From Verrucomicrobiota bacterium (GTDB lineage: Bacteria; Verrucomicrobiota; Verrucomicrobiia; Chthoniobacterales; UBA10450): a stretch of DNA of 5,562 nt. The position numbers and the translations under genes were made by a program. Location of the stretch: contig QHQU01000046.1 of NCBI GenBank assembly GCA_003219925.1, forward strand, positions 1 through 5,562. Direction: 5' to 3'. Below the pieces are notes generated by a model. It was not told the origin of the DNA and searched no databases. It worked only from the letters and a program-made list of their open reading frames with translations. This document shows, one piece after another, positions 1-5,116 of this stretch. Each line of letters opens with the position of its first letter. The stretch's first letter is position 1.

Positions 1-352
1 TGATACGCGGACCCTCGATGACAAATCCGGCGCCCACGCCGCGACCGATCGCGCCCGTGTTCCAGGGAGCGCGATAATCGGGCTCAACTTCGGTTGAAGT
101 GATACGAACGAGACTCTTCTGAATTTTGCCGTTAGGTTGCTTCGGCGCCGCAACCACAATCGGCGCAACGGGTGGGGGAGTAGCGCTAGGTTTCATCGGC
201 GGCGCGCCTTCTTCCGGCGGTGGCAATGGCGGCGTGTTCTGCTGCGACGCTACCGGTGGAGTATCTTGCCGCTGCAAAGGCGGAGTATTTTGCTGCGCGA
301 AAAGATCAGCGCCCTCAAAAAGCAGCAGTGCGCAAACGAGAAGACGTTTCAT
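1..352 (-). CDS. HtrA/Deg-like trypsin-type serine protease, N-terminal part (runs off left edge)
   Basis: Only the first 117 codons are present; the gene continues past position 1. Residues 1-19 form a signal peptide: basic MKR, a hydrophobic stretch (LLVCALLLF), and likely cleavage after LFA before QQ, so the protein should be secreted or periplasmic. Residues 20-75 are a Pro/Gln-rich, low-complexity linker with three spaced copies of (N/D)TPP(L/V). From about residue 78 a folded domain begins: SLVRITST, then PDYRAPW, then GRGVGAGFVIEGPRI. This matches the first strands of S1C trypsin-like proteases, just before the usual TNAHVV catalytic-His motif, which lies outside the window. The PxYxxPW element resembles Deg proteases of the plant Deg2/Deg9/Deg10 kind more than E. 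coli DegP (from memory). Expected role is degradation of damaged or misfolded envelope proteins. The ATG at 350-352 fits the signal peptide; no Shine-Dalgarno is seen. Catalytic competence and a PDZ domain cannot be judged here. Confidence 0.82.
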   Translation of the reverse strand, partial: MKRLLVCALLLFEGADLFAQQNTPPLQRQDTPPVASQQNTPPLPPPEEGAPPMKPSATPPPVAPIVVAAPKQPNGKIQKSLVRITSTEVEPDYRAPWNTGAIGRGVGAGFVIEGPRI

Positions 353-450
353 TCCAAAGTCCGAGAAGATGAAACGGGGTGATTGAAATGCAAATTGCGC
401 ATGCTGGAAGATAGACAACGGATTGTGGCACAGGTTCAAACCAATGGGGC

Positions 451-471
451 GACCGGGCATCTTGCCCGGTC
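451..471 (+). repeat. REP-like palindrome, left copy (9-bp stem, 3-nt loop)
   Basis: This is a perfect inverted repeat: GACCGGGCA, loop TCT, TGCCCGGTC. On the minus strand the loop is AGA and the stem-loop core reads CAAGATG. The same core, in the opposite orientation, forms the tip of the hairpin at 515-533. No T-run follows on either strand, so it is more like a dispersed extragenic palindrome than a terminator. Confidence 0.7.
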
Positions 472-486
472 ACAGTAGATGCTGAT

Positions 487-510
487 CAATCCCGAAAGCA
501 TTCGGGGTTG
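487..510 (+). repeat. Middle hairpin between the two REP-like palindromes
   Basis: The inverted repeat CAATCCCGAA, loop AGCA, TTCGGGGTTG forms a 10-bp stem with one G·T (G·U) pair when read on the plus strand. On the minus strand that pair becomes an A·C mismatch, so plus-strand folding is slightly favoured. It sits between the two AAGATG-cored hairpins and may be the spacer stem of one composite element. Confidence 0.6.
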
Positions 511-514
511 GTCT

Positions 515-537
515 CACAGCCAAGATGGCTGTGCTAC
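515..537 (-). repeat. REP-like palindrome, right copy, with 5' GTAG overlapping a stop codon
   Basis: The 19-base sequence CACAGCCAAGATGGCTGTG (515-533) is a perfect 8-bp stem with an AGA loop. On the minus strand it is preceded directly by GTAG (537-534). A GTAG tetranucleotide 5' of the hairpin is known for REP elements mobilised by RAYT (TnpA-REP) transposases. The TAG stop codon of the glycosyltransferase gene (536-534) is part of that GTAG. It shares CAAGATG with the hairpin at 451-471, in inverted orientation. Confidence 0.65.
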
Positions 538-1706
538 AAACCGGCGCGATCGAGGAGCGAAGCGAGCACTTTTTCGGCTTCGAAAAATTCACGCGCAATC
601 TCGCGCGCCGCTCGCGAATGACGGCGATAATTTCCGTTAATTTCGCGCACCGCTTCGGCGATTTCAGGGAGCTTGCGAAAACCGAAGAGTCCACCTTGCT
701 GGCCGTAGATCTTGCTGAAACCGGTCTCCTGCGTGATTACCGGACGTCCGGCGGCAAGATAGCAGGCGCTGCGATCGCTGAACCATCCGGCGTTCAATCG
801 AACGTATTGATCCTTGGCGACGGTGAACTCGGCTTTGGATCGGCAAATGTAATCGCGATAATCCCAGTAATTGACGCTCAGATCGTGCGGGGAGCGAAAG
901 CGCCAACCGGCCTTCGAAAACTTTGTTCGCGTCTTCTCGTCCTTAATATCTGTGGCCAGCTCAAATGTTTCCCCGGCTACTCTCGGGGCATTAACGAAAC
1001 GCATGAACTCACGCGATTTGCTCCATAGATATTTCTCGCCGCGCCAGATGATGTCTTTCAATCCGCTGGTCGACCAATTTGCCACCGAAGTGAAAACGGC
1101 GCCTGACGGCGGTGGCCGTCGTGTTTTCCAAAGATCGGTGACAACTGGTTGCCGTGTCGAGAGCCACTTCAATCCGTGAATTGGGACAGGAAATTCCTTC
1201 GTCCCGACGTTTTCGCCAAAAGTAAAGAGCGCGTGATGTCTCCGCAGATAATCGATTGTCGATTGGATACTTTGGTCGACCTTTATTTGTTCAACACCTG
1301 GATCGCTCTCGACATAAAGAATGCGATCGCTCGCCAGCAGATCGTCGTTGAATTCCTGCGCGCCACAGACATTCAAAATCGCATCGGCCGATTTATAATG
1401 CTGGCGAATTTCCCTTAGGGACAAACCTACCGTGGGAAGTTCGGCTAAATAACGGGCGCAAAAAGCCCAGCGATCCTTAAAATCAAATTCACTGGCCAGG
1501 CGGGCCAGCAGTTTCGTGGCGTAACTAAAATCGTTGCTCGTGTCGAAAGTTTCGGCGTTGTAGGGAATGCGAGCGGAATCTTCGATGTAGTAAACATCGT
1601 GACCGAGTCGTTGGAGGCCGACAATGTAGTGCACATGCTGCCAGATCACGCCCGCGATCGGGCAGGAGCCCATGAAGCCCATGACGACGATGCGCTTGCG
1701 CTTCAT
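534..1706 (-). CDS. GT-B-like glycosyltransferase, unknown specificity
   Basis: The 390-residue protein is of usual length for a GT-B glycosyltransferase and probably transfers a sugar from a nucleotide-activated donor. There is no signal peptide, so it should act in the cytoplasm or at the inner face of the membrane. The N-terminal Rossmann-like half starts with KRIVVMGF and a small-residue turn (about 1-15), then QHVHYIVGLQRLGHDVYYIED (about 23-43). The C-terminal half holds the best family signature, about residues 294-330: FTVAKDQYVRLNAGWFSDRS followed by YLAAGRPVITQETGF, the donor-site region seen in many bacterial glycosyltransferases. It is the last gene of the operon, 25 bp after the acyltransferase. 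I chose the ATG at 1704-1706 (MKRKRIVV); an in-frame TTG at 1724 would add six residues, and neither start has a Shine-Dalgarno. The stop lies in a REP-like element. Sugar and acceptor cannot be read from sequence. Confidence 0.85.
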   Translation of the reverse strand: MKRKRIVVMGFMGSCPIAGVIWQHVHYIVGLQRLGHDVYYIEDSARIPYNAETFDTSNDFSYATKLLARLASEFDFKDRWAFCARYLAELPTVGLSLREIRQHYKSADAILNVCGAQEFNDDLLASDRILYVESDPGVEQIKVDQSIQSTIDYLRRHHALFTFGENVGTKEFPVPIHGLKWLSTRQPVVTDLWKTRRPPPSGAVFTSVANWSTSGLKDIIWRGEKYLWSKSREFMRFVNAPRVAGETFELATDIKDEKTRTKFSKAGWRFRSPHDLSVNYWDYRDYICRSKAEFTVAKDQYVRLNAGWFSDRSACYLAAGRPVITQETGFSKIYGQQGGLFGFRKLPEIAEAVREINGNYRRHSRAAREIAREFFEAEKVLASLLDRAGL

Positions 1707-1731
1707 TGCAAAGAAAACGCCCAACGCTGAG

Positions 1732-2319
1732 TCACGGGAATGTCTTTACAACTGCCGCGGGATTACCCGCGACGACGCAATTCGCCGGCACGCTTTTCGT
1801 CACCACCGCGCCAGCAGCAACGACGGAATTTTCGCCGATGGTGACCCCCTTCAGAATGATCGCATTCATCCCGATCCAAACGTTATCGGAAATTTTCACC
1901 GGTCGCGTTTCAAGCTTAGGACGGGGTGGGCGATCTTTGTAAAATGGAGCAACCGCCTGAGCATCGATGAGTCGCTGCGCAGGCTCCAGCGGATGAAAAT
2001 CGGAGTCGGCGATCCCGACGTTCCACGAGATCAAACAGTGCGATCCGATTTCAATTCGTTCGTCCGCCATGACAAGCGCGCCGTTGAGCAGGGTAAAATC
2101 GCCAACAACGGCCGAACCATTTACTCCCAGGGCAAAGGAACAGCCTGCGTAAACCGAAACATGATCGCCCAAACGGAGTGCGTGCGGCTCTTTCGTTTTC
2201 ATGAAGCGAAACACCTGCGCGGTTTCGCAATAAAACCCCTCCCCAAAATCGACATTCGGCGGGATCGGATGCGTCCACCAATCGCTTTCCACTCTGCGGT
2301 CCGCGCCGACGTTGCTCAT
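1732..2319 (-). CDS. Hexapeptide-repeat (left-handed beta-helix) O-acyltransferase
   Basis: The 195-residue protein has the isoleucine-patch/hexapeptide pattern of maltose/galactoside/xenobiotic-type acetyltransferases, usually acetyl-CoA dependent. Repeats are visible at about 49-105 (LRLGDHVSVYAGC, AVVGDFTLLNGALV, IEIGSHCLISWNV) and 142-190 (KISDNVWIGMNAIILKGVTI, ENSVVAAGAVVTKSVP, VVAGNPAAVVK). The GNPA motif near the C-terminus is typical of the family. His109 in ADSDFHPLE matches the conserved catalytic His, which is followed by a roughly 30-residue loop (about 110-140) where the substrate normally binds. It is probably a cytosolic trimer. The start ATG overlaps the transporter's TGA (ATGA, 2316-2319), which implies translational coupling. 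The neighbouring glycosyltransferase suggests the acceptor is a sugar or lipid-linked glycan, but that is inference. Confidence 0.88.
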   Translation of the reverse strand: MSNVGADRRVESDWWTHPIPPNVDFGEGFYCETAQVFRFMKTKEPHALRLGDHVSVYAGCSFALGVNGSAVVGDFTLLNGALVMADERIEIGSHCLISWNVGIADSDFHPLEPAQRLIDAQAVAPFYKDRPPRPKLETRPVKISDNVWIGMNAIILKGVTIGENSVVAAGAVVTKSVPANCVVAGNPAAVVKTFP

Positions 2320-4103
2320 GTGTTGAATTTCCCGGAAGCGTAGAGTTTTGCATAAACGCCGCCGCGCGCGACCAGCTCCGGCCCGCGGCCCTGCTCGACG
2401 ACGCGTCCACTTTCGAGCACAACAATTTGATCGACGTTGTGAATGGTGGCGATGCGATGAGTAATGATGATGGTGGTGCGACCGCGCATCAGATCTTTGA
2501 TCGTTTCCATGATGGCCGATTCGGTGGTGGGGTCGAGCGCGGAAGTGGGTTCGTCGAGCAATAGAATCGGCGCGTTTTTCAAAAAGGCGCGCGCGATCCC
2601 AATGCGTTGGCGCTGACCGACGCTGAGATGTCCGCCTCGTTCGCCGACCTCGCTTTCGTAGCCGTTCGGTAATTGCGAAATGAATTCGTCAGCCTGTGCA
2701 CGCCGCGCCGCTTCTCGGATTTCCACGTCAGTCGCGTCTGGCCGGCCGTAGGCAATGTTCTCGCGCACGGTGGTAGAAAAGAGAAGCGTGTCTTGCAGGA
2801 CGATGGCGACCTGCTGGCGCAAAGATTTTTTTGTGATCTCGCGAATGTCGCGGCCATCGAGCGTCAGACGACCCGCGGTCGGATCGTAGAATCGCGGCAC
2901 TAAACTCAGCAGCGTGCTTTTACCCGCCCCCGTCCCACCGACCAGCGCGATGATTTGATTCGCCGCGATCTCGAGATTGACGTAACTCAGAATTTCACGG
3001 TCCGATTCGTAGCCAAAGCTCACGCTCTGAAACGAAATCGCGCCGTTTGTCTTTTCGATCGCGATGGCGTTCGGGGAATCGACGACGTCGTCGCGCGAGT
3101 CGAGAATTTCGAAACAACGCCGCGCTCCGGCTGTTGCGCCTTCCATTGCCCACGCAGTGTAGGTGAGCGATTCGAGCGGTTGATAGAGCATGACCAGGTA
3201 TGCGATGAAAACGAGAAGTACTCCGAGCGATAACGTTCCCGCCAGCACGTGCAATGATCCCACATAATACATCGCGGCCGTTCCGATCACGATCAGGGTA
3301 CTGATGATCAGCGCGCTCTTCACGGTCGTCATGGTGAGCCGGAGGTTGGCCTGCAAACTGCCGTGAGCTTGTTCATGAAATTGCGAGACCTCGAATTCTT
3401 CGCGGCCAAATGCGTGCACCATTCGAATGGAACTCAATCCTTCCTGCGTCTGCGTGAGCAATGCGCTTTCCTGTTCCTGAATGGTGGTTGATTGTGTGCG
3501 AATCCGTTTGGCAAAGAAATAGATCGTGCCAATCAGAAGTGGCACAATGGCCAGCGAGAGCAGCGTCAGTTGCCAGTCGAGCCGGAGCATGACTGCAAAC
3601 GTCCCGATTAAGGTGACGCCAGAACCGATAATGTTAGTGAAACCCTTGTTATAAATCGTCTGAATCGACTGTGAGTCATAGGCGACACGAAAGCTTGAAT
3701 CAGTCGATCGGCGCGTGTCGTGAAATTTGAGCGAGAGGCGCTGCAAATGAGCGTAAAGCTCGGTCCGTAACCGGAACAACGATTCGAGGCCGATCTTCAC
3801 AAACATATAATTGCTGGCAAAGCTAAGGAGACTCCAAAGCAGTTGGATGATTACCATCGCGAGGCAGAGCAATCCGATGGCTTGGACGGAATCGAGCACC
3901 GGCGTCTTGATCGCGCCGCCGAAGGATGGGGGAATGGCGAACTGAAAAACCTTAAGACGGCCCGGCAGAATTTGATCGACGATGATTTTGAACGGCCACG
4001 GTTTAAGCAGATTCAATCCGATGGCGGCGAAGGAGAAGGCCAGTGCAATGAGCGAACGGCCAAGAAATCCGCGATAATATTTCAGGACACGTCGGTAGAT
4101 CAT
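2316..4103 (-). CDS. ABC transporter half-molecule, fused membrane and ATPase domains (MsbA/ABCB type)
   Basis: The 595-residue protein is full length for an MsbA-like exporter that works as an inner-membrane homodimer. The membrane domain (about 1-320) has six hydrophobic segments near 15-35, 72-98, 157-175, 176-198, 263-283 and 287-308. The ATPase domain is complete: A-loop Tyr365 (VSFGY), Walker A GGTGAGKST (389-397), Q-loop Gln437 (VLQDT), signature LSVGQ (493-497, with Val where most have Gly), Walker B ILLLDE (513-518), D-loop SALD (521-524) and H-loop His549 (ITHR). The start ATG at 4101-4103 is the only sensible one and lacks a Shine-Dalgarno. It is the first gene of the operon with the acyltransferase and glycosyltransferase, so the likely cargo is a lipid-linked or acylated glycoconjugate. 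Lipid A-core flipping (true MsbA), peptide or drug export remain possible, so I give no symbol. Confidence 0.93.
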   Translation of the reverse strand: MIYRRVLKYYRGFLGRSLIALAFSFAAIGLNLLKPWPFKIIVDQILPGRLKVFQFAIPPSFGGAIKTPVLDSVQAIGLLCLAMVIIQLLWSLLSFASNYMFVKIGLESLFRLRTELYAHLQRLSLKFHDTRRSTDSSFRVAYDSQSIQTIYNKGFTNIIGSGVTLIGTFAVMLRLDWQLTLLSLAIVPLLIGTIYFFAKRIRTQSTTIQEQESALLTQTQEGLSSIRMVHAFGREEFEVSQFHEQAHGSLQANLRLTMTTVKSALIISTLIVIGTAAMYYVGSLHVLAGTLSLGVLLVFIAYLVMLYQPLESLTYTAWAMEGATAGARRCFEILDSRDDVVDSPNAIAIEKTNGAISFQSVSFGYESDREILSYVNLEIAANQIIALVGGTGAGKSTLLSLVPRFYDPTAGRLTLDGRDIREITKKSLRQQVAIVLQDTLLFSTTVRENIAYGRPDATDVEIREAARRAQADEFISQLPNGYESEVGERGGHLSVGQRQRIGIARAFLKNAPILLLDEPTSALDPTTESAIMETIKDLMRGRTTIIITHRIATIHNVDQIVVLESGRVVEQGRGPELVARGGVYAKLYASGKFNT

Positions 4104-4113
4104 CGGAATTTTA

Positions 4114-4137
4114 GATTGCGGATTGCCGATTGCCGAT
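4114..4137 (-). repeat. Heptamer tandem repeat GATTGC(C/G), 3.4 copies
   Basis: The plus strand reads GATTGCG, GATTGCC, GATTGCC, GAT with no spacing. On the minus strand these are AATC units at a 7-bp period, the same period and core as the cluster at 4169-4196 but in opposite orientation. The repeat ends 10 bp from the transporter's start codon. Confidence 0.75.
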
Positions 4138-4168
4138 AGAAAGAGACGCGATTCGCCATCGCAACTTC

Positions 4169-4196
4169 AATCTGAAATCGTAAATCGAAAATCGCC
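4169..4196 (+). repeat. Heptamer tandem repeat AATCNNN, four copies
   Basis: The plus strand reads AATCTGA, AATCGTA, AATCGAA, AATCGCC. The AATC core is invariant at an exact 7-bp period while the last three bases vary. The array ends 2 bp before the start codon of the DedA-family gene, so it forms its 5' leader or ribosome-binding region. Confidence 0.75.
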
Positions 4197-4198
4197 CA

Positions 4199-4831
4199 AT
4201 GCATCATTTGCTCCAAATCTGGTTCGATTGGGTCCTGCATGGCGGCTATCTGGGGATCATTGTTCTGATGGCATTGGAAAGCTCGATCTTTCCGGTTCCC
4301 AGTGAAATCGTGATTCCGCCAGCCGCATTTCTGGCAGGGCAGGGAAAACTGAATCTCTGGGGCGTAATTGCGGCGGGTACGTTTGGTTCATGGCTTGGCG
4401 CATCCGTTACTTATTGGGTATCACTCTGGCTTGGACGGATCCTGATCGTAAAGTGGGGCCGCTTTTTCGCGATCAGCGAATCAAAGCTGACGCGAGCGGA
4501 ACATTGGCTGCGTCGTTACGAAGCAGGCGGGATTTTCTTTGCGCGCCTGCTGCCTGTGATTCGGCATCTCATTTCCATTCCAGCCGGAATCATCCGAATG
4601 AATTTCACCACCTTCAGCCTGATGACGATCGTGGGCTCGGCCCTGTGGTGCGGGGTGCTGGCTTGGTTTGGCCAGACAGCGATCACACCTGAGATGTTGC
4701 GCGATCCCGAAGGCCTGGCGACGGCACTTAAGGCAAAATCGCATTTAATAGCCGCCGCGGTGATCGTCCTATGTCTCCTTTATTTTCTGGTGCTGCGGCT
4801 GACGGCTTACCGAAACGGGACACGTCCTTAA
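4199..4831 (+). CDS. DedA-family (SNARE-associated/VTT) integral membrane protein
   Basis: The 210-residue length is normal for the family. DedA proteins are inner-membrane proteins, some shown to flip undecaprenyl phosphate or phospholipids and to affect envelope integrity and proton-motive force. Family motifs are clear. Near the N-terminus is LMALESSIFPVPSEIVIPP (about 23-41), with the conserved acidic residues Glu27 and Glu36 in the half-membrane loop; then a glycine-rich helix (about 56-80). At 113-134 comes FFARLLPVIRHLISIPAG then IIRM, with Arg116, Arg122 and Arg133 at the expected sites. Hydrophobic helices follow at about 138-158 and 180-203. The ATG at 4199 gives the usual short lead (WFDWVLHGGYLGI). 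It is transcribed away from the ABC operon; both deal with the envelope, so shared control is possible but unproven. The member's substrate is not readable from sequence. Confidence 0.93.
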   Translation: MHHLLQIWFDWVLHGGYLGIIVLMALESSIFPVPSEIVIPPAAFLAGQGKLNLWGVIAAGTFGSWLGASVTYWVSLWLGRILIVKWGRFFAISESKLTRAEHWLRRYEAGGIFFARLLPVIRHLISIPAGIIRMNFTTFSLMTIVGSALWCGVLAWFGQTAITPEMLRDPEGLATALKAKSHLIAAAVIVLCLLYFLVLRLTAYRNGTRP

Positions 4832-4985
4832 GGCTTCCGGAGAGGAGCATACGCGAGCCATCGGCTTCCAAGGTGATGTCCCATCGGCGGGATGGCGATG
4901 CGACGTTTTTGGGGTACTCGGGAAATGTGTCCTTATCCGGGACAATCCGGATGCTGGGAGATTGCCGCGTTCGCAGTATCAACAT
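4728..4985 (-). other. Possible small minus-strand ORF (85 codons) opposing the 3' end of dedA
   Basis: An open frame from ATG at 4985 to TAA at 4728 reads protein-like in its first two thirds, for example PEYPKNVASPSRRWDITLE and ADGSRMLLSGSLKD. By my hand count about two thirds of third positions there are G or C. The last third overlaps dedA by 104 bp, and its third positions become A/T-rich, as expected for a shadow frame. I recognise no family. It could be a real small gene, a gene remnant, or chance openness opposite spacer DNA; I favour remnant or chance. Confidence 0.2.
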
Positions 4986-5116
4986 GTAAAAAAAGAGAAC
5001 ATAAGTGTCAAATTCTCGATCAGAAAAGGCTTATGTTACGCTGCCCATTGGGCGAACAACTGCGTAAAGTATTCCCAATGAACGTTGGCACTCAGTTTGC
5101 TGTCTCTACTGACGTC
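4832..5116. other. Spacer between dedA-family gene and small ORF, no confident gene
   Basis: This 285-bp stretch has no recognised gene, no intrinsic terminator behind dedA, and no RNA gene I can identify. It holds most of the doubtful minus-strand ORF ending at 4728, a seven-A tract at 4988-4994, and an 8-bp inverted repeat around 4998-5037. A weak -10-like TATGTT lies at 5032-5037, but no good -35 is placed for it. Confidence 0.5.
4998..5037. repeat. 8-bp perfect inverted repeat AACATAAG/CTTATGTT upstream of small ORF
   Basis: AACATAAG at 4998-5005 is matched by its exact reverse complement CTTATGTT at 5030-5037, with 24 bases between. The interior contains a smaller TTCT/AGAA pair (5013-5016 and 5022-5025). 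It lies about 80 bp before the small ORF's start. It could be a regulator site or a leader stem, but an 8-bp match at this distance can also be chance. Confidence 0.3.

Larger units (their letters stand above)
353..533. other. Intergenic region between glycosyltransferase and protease genes, with three hairpins
   Basis: This 181-bp gap separates two minus-strand genes. Its right half (451-533) is occupied by three consecutive short hairpins, listed separately. The left half (353-450) should hold the promoter or leader of the protease gene if that gene is not in the upstream operon. I see no convincing -35/-10 pair and no Shine-Dalgarno before the ATG. No hairpin is followed by a T-tract on the minus strand, so I do not call an intrinsic terminator. 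Confidence 0.6.
4104..4198. promoter_or_regulatory. Divergent intergenic region between transporter operon and dedA-family gene
   Basis: This 95-bp region separates two divergent start codons, so both promoters are expected here or within the gene starts. I cannot identify a convincing -35/-10 pair on either strand. Both ends are occupied by heptamer repeats, leaving only about 31 bp (4138-4168) of ordinary sequence between them. Neither start has a Shine-Dalgarno. Confidence 0.5.

Noticed and set aside
515..533. Intrinsic terminator for the operon
   Set aside because: The stem is short and no T-tract follows on the minus strand; its loop core shared with 451-471 points to a repeat element.
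451..533. CRISPR array
   Set aside because: Three different palindromes with very short spacing, no identical direct repeats, no cas genes.
525..1028. Plus-strand open frame of 167 codons opposite the glycosyltransferase gene
   Set aside because: Antisense to a gene with clear family motifs, no domain of its own, and it would start within the palindrome.
1707..1724. TTG start adding six residues to the glycosyltransferase
   Set aside because: The ATG at 1706 leads straight into the basic residues and first beta strand typical of the family; the TTG has no ribosome-binding site.
1672..2343. Plus-strand open frame of 223 codons opposite the acyltransferase gene
   Set aside because: It is antisense to a clear hexapeptide-repeat protein and its product shows no recognisable fold; openness follows from the codon bias of the real gene.
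4123..4305. Plus-strand 60-codon frame overlapping the dedA start
   Set aside because: It runs through the heptamer repeats and then dedA in another frame; the DedA frame has all family motifs.
5048..5112. Sigma-70-like promoters (TTGGGC/TATTCC and TTGGCA/TACTGA) before the small ORF
   Set aside because: Both have poor -10 boxes and 16-bp spacing, and the organism's promoter consensus is unknown; chance matches are likely.
4892..5116. N-terminal extension of the small ORF to 135 codons
   Set aside because: The extra part starts in sequence that looks like spacer, has unlike composition, and crosses the A-tract and inverted repeat.
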